Origin: Roseovarius azorensis | GTDB lineage: Bacteria > Pseudomonadota > Alphaproteobacteria > Rhodobacterales > Rhodobacteraceae | Direction of reading: 5' to 3' | Length of the DNA: 64,000 nucleotides | NCBI RefSeq assembly: GCF_900109455.1 | Contig: NZ_FOAG01000001.1 | Location: forward strand, 124,001-188,000 | Shown: positions 50,572 to 60,603 of the stretch, piece by piece | How the letters are laid out: every line of letters starts with the position of its first letter | Position numbering within the stretch: position 1 is the first letter of the stretch | Notes under the pieces: generated by a model | Database searches by the model: none | Told to the model about the DNA's origin: nothing | The model's input: the letters and a program-made list of their open reading frames with translations, nothing else | Translations under genes and position numbers: made by a program

Positions 50572-51333
50572 TCAGGTCCGCCGCTGACCGCTGCGGCGGG
50601 TCTGGACGATCTGGGCGAGGATCGAGAGCGCGATTTCCTGCGGTGTCACGGCGTCTATGGCGAGGCCCGCGGGGGAGTGGACGCGCGCCAGCGCCTCTGG
50701 CTCCGCGTTGTCCAGCCGGGCGCAGAGCGCGGCGAACTTGCGGCGGCTGGCGACAAAGCCGATGTAGTCCGCGCCGCTGTCGAGGGCCGCGCGCAGGGCG
50801 TCGAGATCGCCCCTGCCCTGGGTTGCGACCACGACCATGCGACGGGTGGTCGGCGCGGGCAGGGCGGTGGCGCTGTCGGTTGCGGTGATGTCAAGGCCGA
50901 AGGGCGCGGCAAGCGTTTCCAGCGCGCGGGCGACGGGCGATGCGCCGAAGATCACCAGTTCGGGTCGGGGCAGGACGGGTTCCACGAAAATCTCCATCGC
51001 GCCCTTGCTGGGACAGCCGTTGCGGGCGATGTCGCGCCCCTCGTGGGTTTGTCCGGGGCTGAGGCCGCGTGCTGACAGTTCCTCGTCGGGTTGCAGGGAG
51101 ATCAGGCGCGGCTCGCCGTCGGCAAGTGCCGCGCGCGCGGCGCGGGCCATGGCCGCATGCACGCATCCGCCGCCGATCCAGCCCTCGGCGATGGTGCCGT
51201 CATCGAGCAGCAGCGCGCGCGCGCCGGGTTTGGCCGAGGTGGTCCCGACGGTGCGGATCACGGTGGCCAGCGCATAGGGCTGACGCGCGTCGCCGAGGCG
51301 GCGGATGGCGGCGTCGAGGGTGTCGGAGGGCAT
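50572..51333 (-). CDS. coxF: XdhC/CoxF-family molybdoenzyme maturation protein
   Basis: Protein of 253 residues of the XdhC/CoxI family, which inserts or sulfurates the molybdenum cofactor in xanthine-dehydrogenase-like enzymes. The N-terminal XdhC_CoxI segment 'ALATVIRTVGTTSAKPGARALL' is spread over about 22-43, with 'GWIGGGCVHAAM' near 51; the C-terminal Rossmann part has 'ELVIFGASPVARALE' near 125 and 'YIGFVASRRKFAAL' near 190. I chose ATG 51333, 1 base after coxE. By position, the last gene of the cox operon corresponds to coxF; coxI is a related alternative. Confidence 0.85.
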   Translation of the reverse strand: MPSDTLDAAIRRLGDARQPYALATVIRTVGTTSAKPGARALLLDDGTIAEGWIGGGCVHAAMARAARAALADGEPRLISLQPDEELSARGLSPGQTHEGRDIARNGCPSKGAMEIFVEPVLPRPELVIFGASPVARALETLAAPFGLDITATDSATALPAPTTRRMVVVATQGRGDLDALRAALDSGADYIGFVASRRKFAALCARLDNAEPEALARVHSPAGLAIDAVTPQEIALSILAQIVQTRRSGQRRT

Positions 51334-51334
51334 G

Positions 51335-52513
51335 TCAGAGATGCTCCAGTTCCGGCGCGAGCGCGGCGAGATCGGCCAGTGTCGTGGCGGCGGCAAAGAG
51401 ATCGAGATGCGGCAGGGCGGCGGCCATGGCGGCGGTTATGGGGGCGTAATCCTTCCATCCTTTCAGGGGGTTGAGCCAGACGATCCGGCACCCGCGCCGG
51501 TGCAGGCGGACCAGCGCATCGGCCAGTATTTCGGGCGGGTCGGTGTCGTATCCGTCCGACAGGATGAGGACCACGGAGCGGGAATTGACGCTTTGGCGGG
51601 CAGGCCCGCGCACGAAGCGATCAAGCGAGGCGCCGATTTTCGAGCCGCCGCCAAAGCCCTCGGCCAGCAGCGTGAGGCGGTTCAGCGCGCGCAGCGGATC
51701 GGGATCGCGCAGCGCGTCCGAGATGTGGACAAGGCGGGTTTGAAAGAGCCAGGCCTCGGTGGCGTCATCGGCGCGGATGAGACCCGCGAGAAAGGCCAGA
51801 AAGATGCGCGCATAGATCGTCATCGAGCCCGACACATCGCACAGCGCCGTGATCCGCGCGGTCCGGTCCGGGCGGCGCTTGCGCGGCAGGCGCAGCGGTT
51901 CGCCGCCGGTCGAGAGGCTCTGACGGATGAGGCGGCGGAAATGCAGCCGGTCGCCCCTGCGCGCGGCGCGGCGGCGGCGCGAGCGGCGGTCGGCGATGGC
52001 CTGCGCGAGGCGGCGGGCGATGGATTCGGCCTGGGCGATGTCCTGCGGGCTGACCAGTTTGCGCATGTCGTGCTGCATGAGGCTGGTGCTGCGCGAGGCG
52101 ATGAGTTGCCCGGTGCCGTCGCCATTGGCCGCGCCCGCGCCATCGTCGGGGGCGTGGATCTGTCCGCGCGCGGAGCTGCTCTCGCCAATGGCGGCGCGGG
52201 TATTGCGGGAGTGGTCGGCGTTTTTATGGCGGTCTGGTGCGGATCTTTCCCGCACGCGCCCGGCGTTCAGCCAGTAGCTGTCAAAGAGGTCGTCAAAGCG
52301 TGCAGACTCTTCGGCATTGCCGGCGCAGACGGATTTGAGGGCGCGGCGCGTCTCATCCGCGTCACAGGCGGTGATATGGGTGAGGGCGGCGAGCGCGGTC
52401 TCTGTCTCGCCCACGCCAAGCCGGAGTCCATTGCCGCGCAGATGCGCAATGAACCCGGCGACGCGCGCGGCAGGGCCCGGATCGCGGGCGGCAAAGCGGG
52501 TGACGCGGCTCAT
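51335..52513 (-). CDS. coxE: CoxE, VWA-domain maturation protein
   Basis: Protein of 392 residues. A basic N-terminal region (about 1-215) precedes a von Willebrand A domain (about 215-385) with a MIDAS motif DVSGSM and later 'VVLILSDGYDTDPPEILADAL'. CoxE works with the AAA+ protein CoxD in assembling the active-site CuSMoO2 cluster of CO dehydrogenase. ATG 52513 overlaps the coxD stop (ATGA); the frame remains open upstream inside coxD but that extension is Arg-rich shadow. Confidence 0.88.
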   Translation of the reverse strand: MSRVTRFAARDPGPAARVAGFIAHLRGNGLRLGVGETETALAALTHITACDADETRRALKSVCAGNAEESARFDDLFDSYWLNAGRVRERSAPDRHKNADHSRNTRAAIGESSSARGQIHAPDDGAGAANGDGTGQLIASRSTSLMQHDMRKLVSPQDIAQAESIARRLAQAIADRRSRRRRAARRGDRLHFRRLIRQSLSTGGEPLRLPRKRRPDRTARITALCDVSGSMTIYARIFLAFLAGLIRADDATEAWLFQTRLVHISDALRDPDPLRALNRLTLLAEGFGGGSKIGASLDRFVRGPARQSVNSRSVVLILSDGYDTDPPEILADALVRLHRRGCRIVWLNPLKGWKDYAPITAAMAAALPHLDLFAAATTLADLAALAPELEHL

Positions 52514-53388
52514 GCGGCGCGTCCCGCGAGGCGCTGCGCCACTTCGGTGGTGATATTGGCGCGGTCGGTTTGGGTCTTGAGCAGGGTGGCGAGCGCCGCC
52601 TGAAGTGCCGTGGGATCGTCGGTCAGGTCGTTGATCCCGAGACCGGCGAGCGCGGCGGCGAAGTCGAGCGTTTCGGCGATGCCGGGGGTCTTTTCCAGAT
52701 CCTCGCGGCGCAGGGCCTGCACGAAGGCGATGATCTGCCGGGCCAGTTGTGTTTCGATCTGCGCGGCGCGGGCGTGCAGGATCGCCAGTTCCGCGTCGCG
52801 CTCGGGGTAATCGACATGGGCGTAAATGCACCGCCTGCGCAGCGCGTCCGACAGATCGCGGGTGCCGTTGGCGGTGAGGATCACCATGGGGCGGGTGGTG
52901 GCGGTGATGGTGCCAAGTTCGGGAATGGAAATCTGGAAGTCTGACAGGATTTCAAGCAGATAGGCCTCGAATTCCTCGTCGGCGCGGTCGATTTCGTCGA
53001 TCAGCAGCACCGGCGGTTCCGTCTGCCGGATTGCCTGCAACAGCGGGCGTTCGAGCAGGTATTCGTCCGAGAATATCCGCGCCTCGACGCCGGGTCCGGT
53101 TTCGCCGCCCTCGGCGGCGGCGCGGATGGCGAGCAACTGGCGGGGGTAGTTCCATTCATAGATCGCCTGCGCCGCGTCCAGCCCTTCGTAGCATTGCAGC
53201 CGGATGAGCCGCGCGGATTTGAGCGCGGCGAGCACGCGCGCCACCTCGGTCTTGCCGACGCCCGCCGCCCCTTCGAGCAGCAGGGGCCGCTCCAGCGACA
53301 GCGCGATATGCAGCGCCATGGCCAGATCGTCCCCGGCGATATAGCCGTGTTCCGCCATGCCCCGTTGCAGATCGCGCCAGCCTTGCAT
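52510..53388 (-). CDS. coxD: CoxD, MoxR-type AAA+ ATPase
   Basis: AAA+ ATPase of 292 residues. Walker A GAAGVGKT is near 40-47, Walker B VLLIDEIDRAD near 126-136 and sensor 1 'VILTANGTRDLSDALRRR' near 168-185. CoxD partially unfolds apo-CO dehydrogenase so that the Mo-Cu cluster can be matured. It lies 65 bases after coxL, a gap filled by a palindromic repeat, and overlaps coxE. Confidence 0.92.
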   Translation of the reverse strand: MQGWRDLQRGMAEHGYIAGDDLAMALHIALSLERPLLLEGAAGVGKTEVARVLAALKSARLIRLQCYEGLDAAQAIYEWNYPRQLLAIRAAAEGGETGPGVEARIFSDEYLLERPLLQAIRQTEPPVLLIDEIDRADEEFEAYLLEILSDFQISIPELGTITATTRPMVILTANGTRDLSDALRRRCIYAHVDYPERDAELAILHARAAQIETQLARQIIAFVQALRREDLEKTPGIAETLDFAAALAGLGINDLTDDPTALQAALATLLKTQTDRANITTEVAQRLAGRAA

Positions 53389-53398
53389 GCACTCTTCC

Positions 53399-53451
53399 TG
53401 TTTCTTCCTGGGGAAAATACCCCGGGGTCCGGGGCGGAGCCCCGGCGCGTC
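53399..53451. repeat. REP-like palindromic element between coxL and coxD
   Basis: Sequence CTTCCTGGGGAAAATACCCCGGGG then GTCCGGGGC GGA GCCCCGGCGC: two adjacent hairpins, GGGG/CCCC around AAAATA and CCGGGGC/GCCCCGG around GGA. I recall closely similar 'GGGGAAAATACCCCGGGG' elements between genes in many Rhodobacterales genomes. It may act as a transcript-processing or partial termination site that lowers coxDEF relative to coxMSL. Confidence 0.6.
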
Positions 53452-53453
53452 CC

Positions 53454-55867
<2,414 letters not shown>

Positions 55868-55871
<4 letters not shown>

Positions 55872-56362
55872 TGCGCGGCCTCCTTGGCGGAATTGATCGT
55901 GGCGGCGGCGGCGAGCACGGCCTTGACGATGTTCTGGTATCCGGTGCAGCGGCAGAGGTTGCCGGACATGCCGAAACGCACCTCTTCCTCGGTCGGGTTC
56001 GGGTTTTCCCTGAGCAGTTGTGCGGCGCGGGTGATCATGCCCGGCGTGCAGAAGCCGCATTGCAGTCCGTGATGTTCGCGGAACGCCTCTTGCAGCGGGT
56101 GGAGCGCGTCGGGCGTGCCCAGCCCCTCGATTGTGGTGATCTCGGCCCCGTCGGCCTGTGCGGCGAACACCGTGCAGGATTTGACCGAGCGATTGCCCAT
56201 GGTGACGGTGCAGGCGCCGCAATGCGAGGTTTCGCAGCCGATATGCGGGCCGGTGATGTTGAGGCGTTCGCGCAGGACGTGGATCAGGAGTTCGCGCGGT
56301 TCGGCGAGGATCTCGTGGCGGGTGCCGTTGACGGTGAGGGTGATCTGCATTTTCTGGGTCAT
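55868..56362 (-). CDS. coxS: CO dehydrogenase small (2x[2Fe-2S]) subunit
   Basis: Subunit of 164 residues with two [2Fe-2S] clusters. The plant-type site is Cys43-x4-Cys48-x2-Cys51-x11-Cys63; the second is Cys102-x2-Cys105 and Cys137-x-Cys139. All eight cysteines are in place. It relays electrons from the molybdenum subunit to the CoxM FAD. ATG 56362 ([13 protein letters not shown]) was chosen 13 bases after coxM; ATG 56353 is an alternative. It overlaps coxL (ATGA). Confidence 0.95.
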
Positions 56363-56375
56363 GTCCGGGTCTTTC

Positions 56376-57230
56376 TCAGGCGCGCGACCAGGCGCGGGCG
56401 ATGGCGCGGGCGAGGATGATGCCCGCCGTGTGGCGCTTGAATTCCACGGGGCCGCGATTGTCCCCGGCGGGGTCGATATCGGCGAGCATGGCGGCGATGG
56501 CATTGAGCATGGCCGCTTCGTCGCAGGGGGTGCCGGTGAGCGCCGCACCGGCGGCCTCGGACCAGACCGGCACGTCCGAGAGGTTGGTCATGGCGATGGA
56601 GGCATGGGTGCAGGTCGCGCCACTGCGGGTCAGGATGACGGCGGCGGCGGCGGTGGCGTAATCGCCGATCTTGCGTTTCTGTTTCTCATAGGCCTGCCCG
56701 CCGGTGGGCGCGTCAAAGCTGACGGCGGTGAGGATTTCATCCTCTTCGCGGGCGGTCATATAGGCGCTTTCATAAAAGCTGCGGGCGGGGATCGCACGCT
56801 CGCCCCCGGGGCCGGTGACGTGAAAGGTGGCGTCGAGGCATTGCATGAGGCCGGGCATGTCGTTGCCCGGATCGCCATTGGCGACATTGCCGCCGATGGT
56901 GCCCATGTAGCGCACCTGCGGATCGGCGATCTGCAGGGCTGCCTCGCGCAGGATCGGGGCCACGCGGGCGAGGCCCTCATGCGCGATCAGCTCATGTTGT
57001 GTGACCATCGCGCCGAGCGTGATGCGGGTGCCGTCGATGCGGATGCCGCGCAGCGCGTCGATGGCCTGAAGGTCGATGAGATGCGGCACCTCGGCCATGC
57101 GCAGCTTCATCATCGGGATGAGGCTGTGGCCGCCCGCGATCACGCGGGCCTCGTCGCCATGCTGTTGCAGGAGCGCGAGGGCAGAGGGCAGATCACCGGG
57201 GCGGTGATACTCGAACGCGGCTGGTATCAT
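56376..57230 (-). CDS. coxM: CO dehydrogenase medium (FAD) subunit
   Basis: FAD-binding subunit of 284 residues. Both family FAD motifs are present: [13 protein letters not shown] near 36-48 and [14 protein letters not shown] near 110-123. It passes electrons on to the quinone pool. First gene of the M-S-L-D-E-F set; ATG 57230 has AGGAG 5 bases upstream. A 181-base gap separates it from coxC and holds a direct-repeat pair. Confidence 0.93.
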   Translation of the reverse strand: MIPAAFEYHRPGDLPSALALLQQHGDEARVIAGGHSLIPMMKLRMAEVPHLIDLQAIDALRGIRIDGTRITLGAMVTQHELIAHEGLARVAPILREAALQIADPQVRYMGTIGGNVANGDPGNDMPGLMQCLDATFHVTGPGGERAIPARSFYESAYMTAREEDEILTAVSFDAPTGGQAYEKQKRKIGDYATAAAAVILTRSGATCTHASIAMTNLSDVPVWSEAAGAALTGTPCDEAAMLNAIAAMLADIDPAGDNRGPVEFKRHTAGIILARAIARAWSRA

Positions 57231-57335
57231 GTTGTCTCCTCCCAAAGACGGGACCGGGTGTTATGGTCCTGATCCGGGAATTGGGCGCGTTGATGCCCGG
57301 ATGTCCTGTCACATGTCGTGAACGCTGGCGGGATT

Positions 57336-57369
57336 TGCACGAATTGCGAAATAGCTGCACGAGTTGCGA
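57336..57369. promoter_or_regulatory. Two direct repeats upstream of coxM (possible CoxC site)
   Basis: TGCACGAATTGCGA (57336-57349) and TGCACGAGTTGCGA (57356-57369) differ at one base in 14 and start exactly 20 bases apart, two turns of the helix. LytTR-type regulators bind pairs of direct repeats at about this period. The pair lies about 106-139 bases upstream of the coxM ATG, in the gap just after coxC, which encodes a LytTR protein. Binding by CoxC is inferred. Confidence 0.6.
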
Positions 57370-57411
57370 GCGTTTGACGGGGCGGTCCGGGCCGGCGCCG
57401 CCTTGCGTCGC

Positions 57412-58491
57412 TCAGGAGAGTCCGAGCACCTCGCGCAGCGCGGGCAGGCGTGAGCGGCTGACCGGGGTGGCGATGTCCTGTCCGCCCAGGTGGAAATGGC
57501 AGATGCCGTTGTCCTTGCGCCGCTCGAAGAGGACGACGTGATCGGGATTGATCAGGTAGCTGCGGTGGGACTTGACGAAAGGGTCGGGGGCGAGGCGTCT
57601 TTCCGCCTCGGTGATCGACCATGTGCAGAAATGTTTTTGCCTGCCGGTATAGAGCAGGGTGTAATGGCCCTCGGCGCGCAGGAACGCCACGTCGCGGGCG
57701 TCGATGAAATGGGTCTGGCCGTTCTGCTCATAGGGGATGCGCAGCAGGCGCGGGGGCACGGAAGGGGCGGGCACCGGGGGGGTGGACAGAAAGTTGACGC
57801 TGGTCAGAAGGAACGCGCCGCAGAGCACGAAACTGCTGATCAGCACGCCGAGGGCGAGAACCTCGTTGCTGAGCAGCGGGCCGATGTCCTGCAGGGGGGC
57901 GACGCGGACGAAACGGGTGCCGGAAATGGCGGCGAAATGCACGAGAAACACGGCGAAGCCAAAGGCCAGGGTGCCCATGAGGATGTTGCGCGGATTGCGC
58001 TGGCCATAGGCGACCCAGATCGCGGCGATGCTGAGCAGGCAGGCGGCGAGCACGGCAAAGATGACGCCGGGCAGGGTATAGACCGCGCGGCACAGTTGCA
58101 GCCCGGTCATGCCGAGGTAGTGCATGGCGACGATGCCCAGCCCGGTGATCGTGCCCGCAAGCGTCAGAGTAAGCGCGGTGCGGCGATGAAAATGCAGGAT
58201 CAGCAGGGCGATGCCCACCATCAGGATCGCGACGAGCGCCGAGCCGAGCGTGATCGCCGCGTCGTAATAGATCGGGATTGGCAGTTGTAGCCCGAGCATG
58301 GCCACGAAGTGCATCGACCAGATGCCGCCGCCAAGTGCGATCGCGGCCATGGTCACGGAAAGTTTACGCAGGGCGACGGGCTGGGCGGCGATGCCACGGG
58401 TCAGGGAAAACCCGGTAAAGGCCGCCACCAGCGAAATGCTGAGCGAGGCGGCCACCAGCCACGGATTGTGAGTAAATTCGAGAAATTCCAT
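57412..58491 (-). CDS. coxC: CoxC, MHYT membrane sensor with LytTR DNA-binding domain
   Basis: Membrane-bound regulator of 359 residues. The N-terminal half (about 10-235) has about seven spans with MHYT motifs MHFVAM (60-65) and MHYLGM (123-128) and a degenerate third, VHFAAI (184-189); MHYT domains are thought to bind copper and sense CO, O2 or NO. The C-terminal LytTR domain (about 250-357; RDVAFLRAEGHYTLLY, FVKSHRSYLINPDHVV) binds DNA. The layout equals CoxC/CoxH of Oligotropha. ATG 58491 was chosen; a start at 58551 would add 20 non-family residues. It precedes coxM on the same strand. Confidence 0.9.
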   Translation of the reverse strand: MEFLEFTHNPWLVAASLSISLVAAFTGFSLTRGIAAQPVALRKLSVTMAAIALGGGIWSMHFVAMLGLQLPIPIYYDAAITLGSALVAILMVGIALLILHFHRRTALTLTLAGTITGLGIVAMHYLGMTGLQLCRAVYTLPGVIFAVLAACLLSIAAIWVAYGQRNPRNILMGTLAFGFAVFLVHFAAISGTRFVRVAPLQDIGPLLSNEVLALGVLISSFVLCGAFLLTSVNFLSTPPVPAPSVPPRLLRIPYEQNGQTHFIDARDVAFLRAEGHYTLLYTGRQKHFCTWSITEAERRLAPDPFVKSHRSYLINPDHVVLFERRKDNGICHFHLGGQDIATPVSRSRLPALREVLGLS

Positions 58492-58622
58492 TGTGGCATC
58501 TGGCGTTACGCCGGTCGCCGGAGGTCCGGCCCGGTCTGCGCATCCTTGCATCCCCGATCGCGGAGCGTAGTGGGCGATGGAGTGGCTGGCAAGTAAATTG
58601 ACGCCGGATCCGCAGGCCGCTG

Positions 58623-60602
58623 TTACAGGCGCAGCGCAAGGTTGCGCCCGTCGTGAAACGCCTGTGCGGCGAGGCGCGGGGCATGGGCGTCGCCGATCAG
58701 ATGCGCGGCGATGCCGTGCCGGGCGAGGTCGTGAAACAGCGTCATGTCGGCGCGGTTGGTGGTGGCCAGAACGAGGCTGTCGGCGGCGATATGCGAGGTC
58801 TCGCCAGTGAGCAGGTTCACCACCTCGGCGCCGCCGTTCTGCCAGCTCGCGACGGCGCTTTCGATGACAAAGCGGGTGCCGAGCGCGGCGAGGCGGCGGC
58901 GCAGCGGCAGATCGGCGGCGGAGCGTTCGAGTTCGCGCCCGATCATGGCGTGGGGGGTGACGATGGTGACCGCGTGGCCGGTCTCGGCCAGGTGCCAGGC
59001 GGTGCCGCCGCCGCGCCAGTTGCCGCCCTCGTCGAGCACGATCACCCGTTGCCCGAGACGGGCGGCGCGGCCCATTACATCCTCGACCTGCCAGACATTG
59101 CCGTCGAGGCCCGGCAGTTCGGGCAGGTGCGGCAGGGCCTTTTGAAACCCGGTGCCAGTGGGCAGCGAGCCGGTGGCGAGGATCACGTGATCGGCGGCGA
59201 TGGCGGCGATGTCCGGGGCGTCGAGATAGCTGTTGCAGTGCAGGGTCACACCGAGGTGCGCAAGCTGTCGTTCATACCATGTCAGCAGGTCGAGGATCTG
59301 CGCGCGGCGGGGTTGCAGCCCGGCCAGGCGGAGCTGTCCGCCGATCCGGGGTGCTGCCTCGTGCAGGGTGACGCGGTGGCCGCGTTCGGCGGCGGCGCGC
59401 GCGGATTCGAGCCCCGCCGGGCCAGCGCCGATGACGAGGATATTCTGCGGCCGATCCGCCGGGGTGAAGCGGTCGCCGCCCCATTGATGCTCCCAGCCGA
59501 CCGAGGGGTTGATCAGGCAGGAAATCCAGTAGTCCCGGCTGCGCCGTCCCCAGCATTGCTGATTGCAGGAGATGCAGCCGCGCACATCCTCGGCCCGGCC
59601 CGCCCCGGCCTTGGCCACCAGATGCGGATCGGCGATCTGGCCGCGCACGATCGACACCATGTCGGCCTGTTGCGCGCCCAGCACGGCATTGGCGTTCTCG
59701 GGGGTGCGGATATGGCTCTCGGCGGTGACGAGGGCGTGGCTGACCACGGATTTGAGGCGCTGGGCAAGATCGACGCCGAGTTTCTCGGGATAGAGAAAGG
59801 TGGGCATCAGCGGGTGGAAATCGAAATAGCTGCCCGAGCCGCAGGTGACGTAGTCCATCAGGCGCTCGGTATCGTGCAGGGCGACGATTTCCTGCAATTC
59901 GTCAAGGCTGAGCGCCGCCTCGACGCCTGATCCGTCGCTGACCGCGAGGCCAATGATGAAATCCGGCCCGCAGGCGGCGCGGATGCGGCGCAGGATCTCG
60001 CGCGAGAGCCGCGTGCGGTTTTCAAGGCTGCCGCCCCAGTCATCGTTGCGGGTGTTGGACAGCGGTGTCCAGAACTGGTCGAGCAGGCCGTGATAGGCGG
60101 CCCAGACCTCGACCCCGTGGAATCCCGCCTTCTGGCAGCGGATCGCGGCGGCGACGAAGCTGTCGATGATTTCCTCGATCTCGGCCAGGGTCATTTCGTG
60201 GCTGCCGTCGCTGTCGTGCCAGCTGGGTCCGCCCGAGGGCGACCATGCGGCGTGCCAGCTGTTGTCCTGATCGCCGTGCGCGCCGACGTGATAGAGTTGT
60301 TGCAGCACGACCGCGCCATGCGATTTGACCGCCTTGGTCAGCCGCGCGAAATGCGGGATCACGTCATCGCTGGAATGGCGGAAATTGCCCCGTGTGAGCA
60401 CGGCGGAGGGGTGGACCGGCATCGGTTCGACCACGATCATCGCAGCCCCCCCCATCGCGCGCTCGGTGTAATAGGCGATGTGGCGCGCGCCGGGCAGGCC
60501 GTCCTCGGCCATGTTGGTGGTGTGCGCGCCGAACACGATGCGGTTGCGCAGGGTGTGACCGGCGAGCGTGGCGGGGCGGAAGATGTGGGGGAAATCCGTC
60601 AC
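58623..60602 (-). CDS. TMADH/DgcA-like FMN, FAD, Fe-S oxidoreductase (canonical cluster)
   Basis: Flavoprotein of 659 residues of the old-yellow-enzyme/trimethylamine dehydrogenase type: N-terminal FMN barrel (about 5-335), [4Fe-4S] motif Cys343-x2-Cys346-x3-Cys350-x11-Cys362, then an FAD/NAD domain (GAGPAGLESARAAAERGHRVT, about 386 on). It likely demethylates a methylated amine such as dimethylglycine or a betaine product. The GTG start lies 1 base after the stop of the preceding paralogue, with AAGGA upstream; the start is supported by 'TDFPHIFRPATLAGHTLRNRIVFGAH'. Dienoyl-CoA reductase is a less likely alternative given the neighbours. Confidence 0.82.
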   Translation of the reverse strand: MTDFPHIFRPATLAGHTLRNRIVFGAHTTNMAEDGLPGARHIAYYTERAMGGAAMIVVEPMPVHPSAVLTRGNFRHSSDDVIPHFARLTKAVKSHGAVVLQQLYHVGAHGDQDNSWHAAWSPSGGPSWHDSDGSHEMTLAEIEEIIDSFVAAAIRCQKAGFHGVEVWAAYHGLLDQFWTPLSNTRNDDWGGSLENRTRLSREILRRIRAACGPDFIIGLAVSDGSGVEAALSLDELQEIVALHDTERLMDYVTCGSGSYFDFHPLMPTFLYPEKLGVDLAQRLKSVVSHALVTAESHIRTPENANAVLGAQQADMVSIVRGQIADPHLVAKAGAGRAEDVRGCISCNQQCWGRRSRDYWISCLINPSVGWEHQWGGDRFTPADRPQNILVIGAGPAGLESARAAAERGHRVTLHEAAPRIGGQLRLAGLQPRRAQILDLLTWYERQLAHLGVTLHCNSYLDAPDIAAIAADHVILATGSLPTGTGFQKALPHLPELPGLDGNVWQVEDVMGRAARLGQRVIVLDEGGNWRGGGTAWHLAETGHAVTIVTPHAMIGRELERSAADLPLRRRLAALGTRFVIESAVASWQNGGAEVVNLLTGETSHIAADSLVLATTNRADMTLFHDLARHGIAAHLIGDAHAPRLAAQAFHDGRNLALRL

Positions 60603-60603
60603 C

